A DNA stretch of 64,000 nucleotides from an uncultured Clostridia bacterium (GCA_934120045.1 CAKOTF010000006.1:27519-91518), one strand, 5' to 3'; shown: positions 9,091-18,578, numbered from the stretch's first letter. Program-made: numbers and translations. Notes: generated by a model from the letters alone, not told the origin.

Positions 9091-9797
9091 ATAATTTCTT
9101 CATTATTTAATACTTTTTGAGGATTTGTTTCTGTAAATTCTTCAAATTCTTCATCAGAAATTATTTTTTTTAATTTTTTTACTATTTTAGGTATTTTATT
9201 ATAAACTTGTTCAGGTCTATGAACATCTGAACCAAAAAAGCTTATCAAATTATTTCTCAATAATATTTTTAATGTTCTTTTAGCTTTTAATCCATACATT
9301 CCTATTATGCTTCCATAATTAGCTTGGAAAAGTGCTCCCATATCTTCAAGTTCAAATAAATATTCTGGATTTTCTTGAATAAATGGATATCTTTCTGGAT
9401 GTGCAATTATTGGTATATATCCATTTTCCACTAATCTATAAATCACTTCTTTATCATTCATTGGTTTAGTAGTAATTAATGGAAACTCAAATAAAACATA
9501 TCTTGTATTATTTATTGATGATGCTTTTCCATTTTTCAACAATTCAATTATATTATTAGTTATATAAATCTCATTTCCCAAATATAATTCAATGTCTTGA
9601 ACTTCACCTTGCAATTGTTTTATTAATTGTTTTCTTTTTTCAACATCACATTCATAATAATTTTCCATATAATGTGATGTTGAAATTATTTTTGTGAATC
9701 CAACTTCTTTTGCTTCATTTATCATCGAAATTGATTGTTCTAAATTTCTTGAACCATCATCAATCTCTGGTAATATATGTGAATGAAAATCTATCAT
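9084..9797 (-). CDS. CpsB/YwqE-type tyrosine-protein phosphatase (PHP domain)
   Basis: The 237-residue protein begins MIDFHSHILPEIDDG, with the HxH metal-binding pair at residues 5 and 7, continues with STSHY near 40, AHPERYPF around 145 and GSDVHRPE around 200. These are the metal-site motifs of the PHP phosphatases that remove phosphate from bacterial tyrosine kinases. It is the last gene of the kinase operon, 28 bases after the kinase gene, and would reset the kinase that controls chain length and export of exopolysaccharide. Confidence 0.9.
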   Translation of the reverse strand: MIDFHSHILPEIDDGSRNLEQSISMINEAKEVGFTKIISTSHYMENYYECDVEKRKQLIKQLQGEVQDIELYLGNEIYITNNIIELLKNGKASSINNTRYVLFEFPLITTKPMNDKEVIYRLVENGYIPIIAHPERYPFIQENPEYLFELEDMGALFQANYGSIIGMYGLKAKRTLKILLRNNLISFFGSDVHRPEQVYNKIPKIVKKLKKIISDEEFEEFTETNPQKVLNNEEIIK

Positions 9798-9824
9798 AAA
9801 TATCTTCCTTTTCTATTAAGCATT

Positions 9825-10799
9825 TTATTCTTTTTCTTCATTTATAATTTTACGCCAATCATCTTTTTCATTATTTTTTAAAGCTTTTGGAATCTGTGAA
9901 TTTTCCTCTTTATTAAAAACACCATTATCTGAAATATTTCCATTATTCCTATTAGGTAGATTTCTATTTACATTATTATTTCTTACATTTCTAACATTTT
10001 GTTCGCTATGATTACCATATCTTTTGGAATTTTGAGATAATGCATTTTGTGTTCTTTGTTGTAATTTTCTTCTTTCTGCATCATAATCTGGTTGGCTTTT
10101 TGTAGTTGTTACATTTGAAGAATAATAATATGTTTGATTATATTTTTTAGCACTTACTGGTATTTTATTATAAACTACTCCAACAACATTTCCACCAACA
10201 TTTTTTATATCTTTAATAACTCTTTCTAAATCATCTTTTCTTGTTTGATTATGAGCTGATACTATTATTGTAGAATCAACAATTCTTGATAATATAACAG
10301 AATCTGTTACAAGTTTAGATGGTGTACCATCAACTATAACCAAATCAACTTGATTTTTTAATTGTTCTAATAAGTTTCGCATTTGACGTCTTACAAGTAA
10401 TTCAGATGGATTTGGTGGAATATTTCCAGATGGCAATAAATATAAATTATTTACATCTGTTTTTTTTAAATATTTATCTATATTTACAGATTCTTGATTT
10501 TCATAATATCCTGACAAATAATTTGATAGTCCTGGTCTTGGTTCAACTCCAAATATTGAATATAATCTTCCTTTTCTCATATCTGCATCTATTAATACTA
10601 CTCTTTTTCCTGCTTGAGCAAATGTTACTGCTAAATTTGAAGCTACCCAGCTTTTGCCTTCTCCAGGCATTGTGGAAGTAACTAATAAGCTTCTTAGTTT
10701 TCTATTAGAACTCATAAATTGTATATTTGTTCTTAATGTTCTAAATGTTTCAGAAACAGGTGATTTGGGATCTAGATGTGTAACTAATTCTTTTTTCAT
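9825..10799 (-). CDS. CpsD/CapB-family tyrosine kinase
   Basis: The 324-residue cytosolic BY-kinase has Walker A (MPGEGKSW, K49), Walker A' (VVLIDADMRKG, D71 and D73) and a Walker-B-like strand (VDLVIVDGTPS). In the family, tyrosines in a C-terminal cluster are autophosphorylated. Here the candidate cluster is YNQTYYYSS near residue 215, followed by an unusually long Asn/Arg-rich tail of about 90 residues. The gene start overlaps the stop of the Wzz-like activator gene by one base, which suggests translational coupling. Confidence 0.9.
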   Translation of the reverse strand: MKKELVTHLDPKSPVSETFRTLRTNIQFMSSNRKLRSLLVTSTMPGEGKSWVASNLAVTFAQAGKRVVLIDADMRKGRLYSIFGVEPRPGLSNYLSGYYENQESVNIDKYLKKTDVNNLYLLPSGNIPPNPSELLVRRQMRNLLEQLKNQVDLVIVDGTPSKLVTDSVILSRIVDSTIIVSAHNQTRKDDLERVIKDIKNVGGNVVGVVYNKIPVSAKKYNQTYYYSSNVTTTKSQPDYDAERRKLQQRTQNALSQNSKRYGNHSEQNVRNVRNNNVNRNLPNRNNGNISDNGVFNKEENSQIPKALKNNEKDDWRKIINEEKE

Positions 10800-11509
10800 T
10801 ATCTTTTTCCTCCTCTTTTTCCCTTATTTTCATTTATACCATATATTGGAATGCTTGCCAAAACTGTAACTCCTGAATTTTTTTCAATATCTTGAACTGA
10901 TTTTATTGTTGTATCTAACATATTAGCAATTAATACATATCCAAATGCAACAACTACACCAATAACAGCAAATATTAGTATATCTTTTTTATGGTTAATA
11001 TTATATGGTTCGTTTTCAACTTCTGCTTCATCGTAAACATATAAGTTTTCAATTTTATAATATTGTTTTACATTTTCAATAAATACTTTTGCTGTTTCAT
11101 TAGCAATTTTTTGAGCTGTTACTGGATCATCATATTTTACTACAATATCTATCATATCAGCATTGTCTCTTGCCTGTATACTAATAGCTTTTCTTACTTC
11201 ATCTTCTTGAAGGTCCATTCCTAGATTTTTTATTACTTCTCTAGGTATTTTATTTCCCTTAACCATATCACTATATGTAGAAACAAGTTTTGAATTTATA
11301 TTAAGGTCATTTATTGTTATTCCATTTGTACTAGATTGGCTTGATGAGTTTGTAGCTAATAATAAACTTGTTTTAGATTGATATTTTGGTTTTACAAAGC
11401 CAACAGTATAAATTACTCCAATAACAATAAAAATTGCTGTTACTAGTATAATTTGTATTCTTTTTTCCCAGAATATTTGAATTAATTCTTTTAAATCTAA
11501 TTCTTCCAT
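10799..11509 (-). CDS. CpsC/CapA-type Wzz-domain chain-length regulator and kinase activator
   Basis: The 236-residue protein has two membrane spans (about residues 18-36 and 176-195) flanking an extracytoplasmic domain, and starts with the Wzz-type MEELDLKELIQIFWEKR. The second span is followed by a short cytoplasmic tail ending in basic residues. In Gram-positive bacteria this partner activates the separately encoded tyrosine kinase, and together they set polysaccharide chain length. The next gene downstream is that kinase. Confidence 0.88.
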   Translation of the reverse strand: MEELDLKELIQIFWEKRIQIILVTAIFIVIGVIYTVGFVKPKYQSKTSLLLATNSSSQSSTNGITINDLNINSKLVSTYSDMVKGNKIPREVIKNLGMDLQEDEVRKAISIQARDNADMIDIVVKYDDPVTAQKIANETAKVFIENVKQYYKIENLYVYDEAEVENEPYNINHKKDILIFAVIGVVVAFGYVLIANMLDTTIKSVQDIEKNSGVTVLASIPIYGINENKGKRGGKR

Positions 11510-11521
11510 CTTCTTCCCTCT

Positions 11522-12361
11522 CTATTCTCTAACTCTTTTTTTTAGTGATCTATGATATACAATAATTTCATATATAACTGTAAATATTATTGAAATAAAT
11601 AACATTACAATTCCAAGTATATTTATTTGATTTAATATGTTTTTTATTATTGCTACTATTGTTTTTGAAAAAGCATCATTAAATGCTTTTATATTTGATA
11701 TATCCACTTTTGTTTTTATTATAATAATAAAGACAAATTGTAATAATGATGTTGCAAATGTTGTTTCTGCAAAATTAGCTAATATTTTTGATATATTTTT
11801 TATATTTAAAACAGCTAACAAAACAATGTCAATAATTGATATAATAATAACAATTTTATTTACTTTTTCTAAACCACCTAAAATTTTCTCATATAAATTA
11901 TTTATTGTTTTGTCATATTTTGTATTTATAATTGAATCTCTATATGATTCACATATATGATTAACAAATTCATCTATAGCATTACTATTTTTGCTTGTCC
12001 TAACATTTTGTTTATCTATATTTGAATTTAATTTTTCAGCAATCTCTGTTGTATCTATTTCCTCATTTGTTCCATCATATATATTTGATATTATTATATT
12101 AATATCTTTTTTTACTTTATCCTCTGTGCAAATATTTTCAAGTACTTCTTCATCTAAACCTGATTGACTTATATAATTTTCAAAATTTGATTCTACAATT
12201 TTATATGTTTCTGAATAAAAGTTAGTTTCATCTAATTTTTGAAGTATATATGTTTTGTTCAACATTGTTGATGTTACTACGTTTTTTATACCAACAAATA
12301 ATAAACATACTGTAAGTATTACCATTATAATGAATTTTAGAATATTTATTATAATTTTCAT
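11522..12361 (-). CDS. Membrane protein of unknown function upstream of the kinase operon
   Basis: I do not recognise this 279-residue protein. It has an N-terminal membrane span (about 8-27), a polar extracellular or cytoplasmic domain of roughly 140 residues (EEIDTTEIAEKL, FVNHICESYRDS), and three further spans near 167-185, 200-215 and 245-265, ending with a basic tail RSLKKRVRE. It lies 12 bases upstream of the Wzz-like gene and is probably the first gene of that operon, so a role in polysaccharide assembly is possible but not shown by the sequence. Confidence 0.7.
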   Translation of the reverse strand: MKIIINILKFIIMVILTVCLLFVGIKNVVTSTMLNKTYILQKLDETNFYSETYKIVESNFENYISQSGLDEEVLENICTEDKVKKDINIIISNIYDGTNEEIDTTEIAEKLNSNIDKQNVRTSKNSNAIDEFVNHICESYRDSIINTKYDKTINNLYEKILGGLEKVNKIVIIISIIDIVLLAVLNIKNISKILANFAETTFATSLLQFVFIIIIKTKVDISNIKAFNDAFSKTIVAIIKNILNQINILGIVMLFISIIFTVIYEIIVYHRSLKKRVRE

Positions 12362-12396
12362 TTTTTAGTTTATTCCTTTCTTAAATCATAAATCTA

Positions 12397-12450
12397 GGTT
12401 GGAAAAAAATTAAATCTTAGCATGGCCAAAATTATAATTATTTTTCAACC
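12397..12450 (-). other. Imperfect inverted repeat between sortase and kinase operon
   Basis: GGTTGAAAAATAATT on the minus strand can pair with AATTTTTTTCCAACC about 24 bases later. It sits just after the sortase stop and may terminate or attenuate read-through into the next operon. No separate promoter for that operon was evident. Confidence 0.4.
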
Positions 12451-12459
12451 TTATCTCTA

Positions 12460-13089
12460 TTATTTTTCTAGTTTAGCATATACTACATATCTTTGTGTTG
12501 CATATCCTATATTGTTAAATGGATAACATGTATATACCATTAATATTTCTTCATCTCTTTGAATTGGTACTTTATCAGTATCTGTTTCATTTATTAATTG
12601 CATATCATAAATTTTGTAATTATATTCTCCATATGTTGTTGTTACTTTTATTTCATCACCAATTTGCAATTCTGAAAATCTTCTAAATACTTTTTTTGAG
12701 TTATGTCCCATGTATAAGATTGATCCACCTTCTCCTGGAAAATAACTTCCACTTGAATGTCCTACTCCTTTTTTCAAAATATCTAATGTATCTCCAAAAT
12801 ATACTGGCAAATTAGCTCCTATTCTTGGTATTTCTATTGTTGCATATTGTGTTCCATATTCAGGATAGTTTTCTAATGAGTTTTTTTCTTCACTTATTGT
12901 TGTTTTTTGCTCTTGATTTGTTTTTTCATTTGTTGTTATTGCTACTTTGTTTGCTAACATTAATGCTGTATCTATTTTTTCTCCCCACATTAGTTTGATT
13001 CCTAATATTATACAACACATAATTAATATTGATATTATTAAAATTTGTATTGTTGTTTTACATATTTCTTTTATTTCTGTATTAGGCAT
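12460..13089 (-). CDS. Class D-type sortase
   Basis: The 209-residue protein has an N-terminal membrane anchor (about 15-35) and an extracellular catalytic domain with IEIPRIGANLPVYFG at its opening. The catalytic histidine is in MGHNS (H129), the cysteine in VYTCYP (C188) and the arginine in TQRYVV (R200). Sortases join LPXTG-type proteins to the cell wall. The two genes immediately upstream encode proteins with sorting signals (LAYTG and LPKTG), which makes them likely substrates. Class D is inferred from the compact size and the TCYP/QRYVV arrangement. It has its own promoter at 13123-13151. Confidence 0.9.
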   Translation of the reverse strand: MPNTEIKEICKTTIQILIISILIMCCIILGIKLMWGEKIDTALMLANKVAITTNEKTNQEQKTTISEEKNSLENYPEYGTQYATIEIPRIGANLPVYFGDTLDILKKGVGHSSGSYFPGEGGSILYMGHNSKKVFRRFSELQIGDEIKVTTTYGEYNYKIYDMQLINETDTDKVPIQRDEEILMVYTCYPFNNIGYATQRYVVYAKLEK

Positions 13090-13122
13090 TATAATATTCT
13101 CCTTTGAATTTATTCATTCAAA

Positions 13123-13151
13123 ATTATAACATTTTCTGTTTTTTTATGCAA
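13123..13151 (-). promoter_or_regulatory. Sortase gene promoter
   Basis: On the minus strand TTGCAT (13151-13146) and TATAAT (13128-13123) are 17 bases apart. The spacer ends in AATGT, the same ending found at the promoters of both presumed substrate genes. Confidence 0.7.
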
Positions 13152-13187
13152 GTTTTTATTTGTATAAAATAAAAGTTTTTATTATAT

Positions 13188-13220
13188 ATAAAAAGACCTT
13201 CTGTTTTTAGAAGATCTTTT
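13188..13220 (-). terminator. Terminator of the small anchored protein gene
   Basis: A 12-base stem (AAAAGATCTTCT / AGAAGGTCTTTT, with one G-U pair in the minus-strand RNA) and a 6-base loop are followed by a T-run. It lies 14 bases after the stop codon. Confidence 0.75.
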
Positions 13221-13233
13221 TAATTTTATTTAA

Positions 13234-13755
13234 TTAAGCATTTACAAGTTTTTTTCTTGCTACAACTACTGCTACTGCAACTATTGACATTACAGATGCA
13301 ACTAATGCAACATTTATTGTATTTCCTGTATAAGCTAATTTTCCATTAGTATTTGAAACTGTTTCAACTAATTTTCCATCAGCATTATAAATTGCAACAG
13401 ATTTTGTTTTGAAAACTAATTTTAAATCAACTTCTTTTGCTGCTTCTGTAGCTATTGATTTGATTTCATTTTTTTGAGCTTTTGTTAATTTATTGTAATC
13501 TGTTACACCAGCTTTGTCCATTACAGCTATTGCTTCATCAGCTTTTGCTAATAATTTATCTGCTTGAGCATCTGTTACAGGATTTTCAGCTAAATATCTT
13601 TCGATTTTTACTTTGTCTGCTGATGTCATTCCGTATTTTGCTCCTTTTGAATATAATTCATTAGCCAATGTTGATGATGTTGCAGCATTTACTCCTGTTG
13701 CTAATGCCATCATAGCAATTATTACTAATAAGACAATTGTTAATGTTTTTTTCAT
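13234..13755 (-). CDS. Small sortase-anchored surface protein (LAYTG signal)
   Basis: The 173-residue protein has a signal peptide (residues 1-24, cleavage expected after VNA), a helical, Lys/Ala/Asp-rich body with no domain I can name, and a cell-wall sorting signal: LAYTGN near residue 140, then a hydrophobic stretch and the tail ARKKLVNA. The motif departs from LPXTG at the proline position. The sortase gene is next downstream. The protein is probably displayed on the wall at high level, given a near-consensus promoter, but its function is unknown. Confidence 0.8.
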   Translation of the reverse strand: MKKTLTIVLLVIIAMMALATGVNAATSSTLANELYSKGAKYGMTSADKVKIERYLAENPVTDAQADKLLAKADEAIAVMDKAGVTDYNKLTKAQKNEIKSIATEAAKEVDLKLVFKTKSVAIYNADGKLVETVSNTNGKLAYTGNTINVALVASVMSIVAVAVVVARKKLVNA

Positions 13756-13791
13756 TTTTTATTCTCCCTTTCTTTTTAAATTTACATTCTT

Positions 13792-13820
13792 ATTATAACA
13801 TTATGTGTCTTTTTGTGCAA
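13792..13820 (-). promoter_or_regulatory. Promoter of the small anchored protein gene
   Basis: TTGCAC (13820-13815) and TATAAT (13797-13792) are separated by 17 bases on the minus strand, with AATGT immediately before the -10. Confidence 0.7.
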
Positions 13821-13843
13821 TACTTTTTTGTTATTTTTTATTT

Positions 13844-14671
13844 CTATTTTATTTCAATATTTCTATATCTTACCAAGCTTAATATTCCTACTACTAATAC
13901 AGCTAATATTATTAATGCAACTGTTGTTACTCCTGTTTTTGGTAGTGTTTGTTCTGATGATACTGTTGTATCTTTTGTAACATTGTCAGTTTTTGTTGTT
14001 TGTGTTTTCGTTGCTTCTGTTTTCGTTGTTTCTGTTAAAATTTCTAACTCACCTTTTTTATCATCTTCTTTTGTACTTTCTGTTTTATTGCTTTGATCTT
14101 CTTTAGTTGACTCTGTTTTTGTTGTTTCTGTTTTGGCATCATTTGTATTTGATGTAATTGTTATATCTGTTTTTAATGTTGATTTTTCAAAGTCTGTTTT
14201 TGAATCTGTAAATTCTTCTAATTTTAATTCTATACTTGTTGTTACATCTTTTACATTTTCTTTTAATTTAAATGTTATTTCAACTGTATTTTCATTAGAT
14301 TTTGGTGTTCTTGTAGCTTCAACTATAAGTCTTTTATTTTCTGGATTATATACTGCTGTATAACCTGATTCAGCTTTAATATCATCTTGTGTTAATTCTT
14401 CAAAATATTCCTGGTTATATGTCATAATTCCTTGATATGAAATTAATTCACCTTCACCTAATCCTTTGATTTCTCCATATCCTATTTTTACTTTTACTTC
14501 TTTGTTTTTTTCGTCAAGTTTTATTTCACTTTTCATTTTTAATGTTGCACTTACATTTTCTGTTGTTGATTGTGTTTGTGTTTCTGAACTTTCTGCTTCA
14601 TCTGCAAATACACAAATTCCAACATTTATTAACATCATTGCTATTAATAAGCTTGCTAATATTTTTTTCAT
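13844..14671 (-). CDS. LPKTG wall-anchored protein with cohesin-like domain
   Basis: The 275-residue product has a signal peptide (residues 1-24), then a domain of about 130 residues with features of cohesin/carbohydrate-binding beta-sandwiches: ISYQGIMTYNQEYFEEL resembles the LxYDxxxL strand, and VEITFKLKENV resembles the later conserved strand. A low-complexity stalk of Thr/Lys/Glu repeats (KTESTKED, KTEATKTQTTKTD) follows, then LPKTG, a hydrophobic stretch and a basic tail. It is very likely linked to the wall by the neighbouring sortase. If the domain is a true cohesin it could hold dockerin proteins, one of which is encoded at 21411. The domain call is by eye and moderate. Confidence 0.75.
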   Translation of the reverse strand: MKKILASLLIAMMLINVGICVFADEAESSETQTQSTTENVSATLKMKSEIKLDEKNKEVKVKIGYGEIKGLGEGELISYQGIMTYNQEYFEELTQDDIKAESGYTAVYNPENKRLIVEATRTPKSNENTVEITFKLKENVKDVTTSIELKLEEFTDSKTDFEKSTLKTDITITSNTNDAKTETTKTESTKEDQSNKTESTKEDDKKGELEILTETTKTEATKTQTTKTDNVTKDTTVSSEQTLPKTGVTTVALIILAVLVVGILSLVRYRNIEIK

Positions 14672-14709
14672 TTTTTCTTTTGCCTCCTAAATTTTATTTT
14701 ATCCATTAA

Positions 14710-14738
14710 ATTTTAACATTTTTTGACTTATTCGACAA
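14710..14738 (-). promoter_or_regulatory. Promoter of the LPKTG protein gene
   Basis: TTGTCG (14738-14733) and TAAAAT (14715-14710) are 17 bases apart on the minus strand. The spacer ends in AATGT. A good ribosome site, AGGAGG, precedes the start codon. Confidence 0.6.
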
Positions 14739-14760
14739 TATTTTTTTGTTTAAGTTTTTG

Positions 14761-14788
14761 TTACAATTTTATTACAAATGTATTACAA
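14761..14788 (+). promoter_or_regulatory. Three TTACAA direct repeats at 11-base spacing
   Basis: TTACAA occurs at 14761, 14772 and 14783, exactly 11 bases apart, ending 23 bases upstream of the -35 of the LPKTG gene. The same core with 11/22-base spacing lies upstream of the pilus operon at 7539-7577 (opposite orientation relative to the gene). A PhoB/OmpR-type regulator site is the simplest reading. Confidence 0.5.
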
Positions 14789-14799
14789 AGCATATATTT

Positions 14800-17389
14800 T
14801 CAGACATTAAATTTCTGTGATTCATTATAATATATTGCATGTTCATCATTAGGAAGCCCTTTACTTTTTTCATATATCTCTAATAATTGCTTTTCATCTT
14901 TTGTTAACTCTCTTGTTATACTTTTCAAAATATTATCTATTTCTTCTATACTTGAAAATTCTTCTATTGTTGATTTTCTTATAACATATCCATATCCGCA
15001 AATTACTAATTGATTTTCCTAGTAATTCATCAAGAAACCTAAAGATATTTTCTTGATTTAAAATAGTTTTTATGTATTTTTTTCTTTCTTCTATTCTTTC
15101 TTTTGTTATTCTCAAAATTTCAATTAAATTATTATTAAAATAAAAGTTCTTGTTTAAAATATCAATATTATTCGAAATTACATTTTCTGCCATTGTTGTT
15201 AGTATAGAATTCAATCTATCTTTTCTATATTTATTTTCTTCTTTAAAGCTATTTTTTCCATTCTCTATCCAATATATAATTTCTTTAATGGTCCACATTT
15301 TTGAATAATCTTTTTCTATCTTCTTCGTAAATTCATCAAATTCTTCTCTAGATATCTCTGTAATTAATTCTGCCATAATTATATGTATTCTTCGTAAAGC
15401 ACTTAGTCCGAAAAATATAACTGTATCATCATATTGTTTTAAATGTTTATTTATTATTTTTAATAATAAATATTTAGGTTTTACTTCATTTAAATGCAAT
15501 TGTAATGTTTCAAATGTAAATTTTTGCACCCAATTTGTATATATGTTTATTACTTCACCGAAAGCATTATTAATTATTTCTATATCTTTTTCATTATTAA
15601 TTGTTTTTATAAATTCTTCAATTATTTTATTAATAATTGTAAATTCATTGTTACATTGTGAAAAATATAATTCAAAATATCTTGCATTAAATATTCGCTT
15701 ATTCTTTAAATTTGTTTGATAATCCTCTTTTCCATAAAAATACTGAGTATTTTCTGTTCTTACTTCTCTATCATTCAAGTAATTTTCAACATAAGGAAAC
15801 ATAAAGGCTAATATTTCTTTATATTCTTTATTTGTTTGCAATATAAATAATTTATCAAAATAGTTTTTTGCTTTTTTATTAAATTCTCTAGTATCATAAT
15901 TATAGGATTTTCCAAAAATAGTTGTATCTTCTGATATAAAATACTTTCTATTTCTCCATATTTCTTCATATAATTCTACATTCTGGCTTTTTATCAATTC
16001 TAATAACATTGTATCTTGAATATTTAAATTATTATTTAATAATTTGTTAAAGCTAATTACTGAATTCAAATAGATTTTTAATTCTCTCAAATCTTTAATT
16101 TTTTGAGCTAATAATTCTATTGTTTTCTCATTGTCTTTTTCATTAAAATTGATTTCATAAAGTTTCATTAAATTCTTTATACATCTGTCAACAACATCTT
16201 TCATAACATTTTCGTCTATTTTAGGTACTTTCACTTCTAATTGAATTATCTTTTTTAAATATTTATAATTACTATTAAAATCATTCTTAAATATTTCTTT
16301 CATTCTGTTGTCATCAAATGATAATAAATATATTACATTGTCAAAATTAAATATATTATTTACAAGTTTAAACAATAAATTTATATTATCTTTATCAGCT
16401 CTTTCTATATTATCAATTATAAATAGTATTTTCTTATTGTTATTTTTCAAGTATGTATTTATGATTAATTTCAATTTATTACTTTTATCTATATCTAAAT
16501 AATATTTTTTTGCAATTTTATATTTATTTTCATATTTAGAGTTATTAAATATTGCATCAATGTAAAAATTTAAAAAGTTGCTTATATCTCTTATGCTAAA
16601 ATTTATTCCTATTTTTTTCATAATGGAATCAAACATTCCCTTGAACATTGCTTGTTCATCTTCATATGACCAAGGATCAAAGTCATCTATAATAATTATG
16701 TTTGAATCATCTTTTATAAGCTTTTTGAAATTATTTATTATAGTAGTTTTTCCGCTTCCCCACTCACCTTGTAATGATAATACAAATTTTTCACCATTAT
16801 AACATTTTGTTACTACTTCATATAATTTATTAATTATATTTCCTCTTTCCAATAAGTCATAGTCTACTTCTTTTTCTTTTATTAATATTAAGCCATTATT
16901 TTTATTTTCTATTTTTCCGTCATATAATTCTTTTAAGTCATATACATTAGCTGGTTCTTCATTTTTTTCTATTTTATTTATTTTCCTTATTCGTATTAGT
17001 TCAAGTATTAATAATAAAAAAGATAAGCAAATAATAGTAATTGTTTTATAATATTGTTCTTTATTACAAATATCAATTTTTATACTGTATACAAATAATG
17101 CAATTATTGAACTTACTAAAAAAGAGTCTGTATAATTTACTGTTGTTAGTTTATATAGATTCCATGGCTTAAATCCTAAAATTTTTATTACTGCTAATAT
17201 TAGTATTATTATGCCAATAAATATAAATTCTTTTCGTTCTGCTATTTTACTAAAAATGTTAAAATAATCTATTAGCCAGATTCCTATTGTTATTAACAAT
17301 GATTTTGATAATATTTCTGGTATTGTATATAATTCTTCAAATGCTTTTTGGTATTTTGTATTAAATTTTTCATTTATTATTTTTTTCAT
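14800..17389 (-). CDS. KAP-family P-loop NTPase, read through a CGG +1 frameshift
   Basis: The protein has four membrane spans (about 28-44, 56-72, 90-104, 117-133), Walker A GEWGSGKTT (208-216) and Walker B ILFIIDNIE (D326), the order of KAP ATPases, in which membrane spans accompany the P-loop domain. The zero-frame ORF ends at 14933 with a short, very basic tail after the in-frame CGG at 14998-14996. Skipping the C at 14998 gives GGA and 65 more codons of ordinary composition (STIEEFSSIEEIDNIL and on) to a TGA at 14802-14800, for a total of about 862 residues. It follows the Rpn-type nuclease gene by 39 bases. KAP proteins are linked to phage exclusion and membrane-associated complexes. 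Its function here is unknown. Confidence 0.75.
14996..14998 (-). other. In-frame CGG with +1 frame continuation (KAP NTPase)
   Basis: Context is AAT TTG C GGA TAT GGA. The upstream frame enters CGG as a codon and the plausible downstream protein is read from the GGA that starts one base later. Confidence 0.65.
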
Positions 17390-17428
17390 TGTTTCAACTT
17401 CCTTTTATTTTCCATTCTATATCTTTTA

Positions 17429-18454
17429 TTAAATTTTCATCTTTTTTATTGTTTCTAATTCTTCTGGAGTTGTATTTGTATATTTCATTATATCTTCATC
17501 TTTTACATTATATTTTTGCATATTCTTTATAGTTTTTATTAAAGCTTCTTTTATTCCTTCAAGCTTTCCTTCAAGTTTCCCTTCGATTTTTCCTTCAGCC
17601 TTGCTTTTTGCTCTTATTCTTCTTCTTTCTATTCTCTGATTTCTATTTATTCTTTCTATTAAATCATCCATTTCTCCATCTTTCTCACTTTCATATAATA
17701 TTTTTAATATTTCTTTTATTTTTTCTTCACTTATGGTATGTGCAAATACATATGTAACCAAATCGTTTATCCAAATTCTATCTTCTTTTTTCTTTGCTGT
17801 TTGTGCAAGATATTCTAGAATTTTTCCTATTTCCATATTGTTTGTGCATTTTTCTATCATTAACATTTTTGAAATTTTGTTATTTATTTGTTTTAGTTCT
17901 TCTATTTTGTATTTGTTTATATCTATTAGCTTATAAATTTGCTTTATTGAATACTCTGGAAATAAATTATCTCTTTCCTGAGTTTTAGAAAATTCTGTTG
18001 AAACATTCCATTTTTTATCACCAGTATATAACACTATTGGAATTATTAATGGATTACATTTTTGAGTATTAGTATTTTTTAGTTCTCGCATTAATTCTAC
18101 ACAATATTCTAAAATTCTTATTGGCATATTTTTGTCCACTTTAGACTGATGTTCAACAACATAAAATATGTTTTTATCTATTCTTTTATAAATTATGTCT
18201 GATTCTCTTCTATGATAGTCTTTTGTTACAAAACTGTTATTATAAATTTTTAAGTTTTCTTTTTTTATTTTTATTTTAGCAAATGTTTCTAAAAATTCTG
18301 ACATTTCATTTGATTTTTTTAGAATTTCTTTAAATGTTTTATCATGTTTTTGATATACATTGTCTTTTGCTACTACTTTTTTATGTACAAAGTTTGTTCC
18401 AAAATAATCTTTATACAATTCATAATCTTTATTATCAAATCCTAATTTTTCCAC
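17429..18454 (-). CDS. Rpn-family nuclease / YhgA-like putative transposase
   Basis: The 341-residue protein has the layout of the Rpn/PD-(D/E)XK family: KHDKTFKEIL at about residue 25, RRESDIIYK followed by FYVVEHQSKVDKNMPIRILEY (catalytic D, then E-x-Q) at about 85-130, and LIIPIVLYTGDKKW. The C-terminal part is charged and ends with a tandem KAEGKIEGKLEGKLEG repeat, typical of this family. Rpn proteins are DNA endonucleases that increase recombination, and relatives have been linked to phage defence. It appears to be the first gene of a two-gene unit with the KAP NTPase, driven by the promoter at 18579-18607 with a leader of over 100 bases. Confidence 0.8.
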   Translation of the reverse strand: MEKLGFDNKDYELYKDYFGTNFVHKKVVAKDNVYQKHDKTFKEILKKSNEMSEFLETFAKIKIKKENLKIYNNSFVTKDYHRRESDIIYKRIDKNIFYVVEHQSKVDKNMPIRILEYCVELMRELKNTNTQKCNPLIIPIVLYTGDKKWNVSTEFSKTQERDNLFPEYSIKQIYKLIDINKYKIEELKQINNKISKMLMIEKCTNNMEIGKILEYLAQTAKKKEDRIWINDLVTYVFAHTISEEKIKEILKILYESEKDGEMDDLIERINRNQRIERRRIRAKSKAEGKIEGKLEGKLEGIKEALIKTIKNMQKYNVKDEDIMKYTNTTPEELETIKKMKI

Positions 18455-18578
18455 CTGTTCACCTTGCCCTTCTGCTATATTTTATTTGAGTTATATACTT
18501 AAGAATTAATTTTTTGATTTAATTTTTTTGAATTTTATTTTACACTATAGATTTAGTGTGAATTAACTATGCATAAAT

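Noticed and set aside
17540..17600. Short tandem repeat in the Rpn-type gene
   Set aside because: It encodes the EGKLEGK-like repeat common in this family and is not evidence for a mobile repeat.
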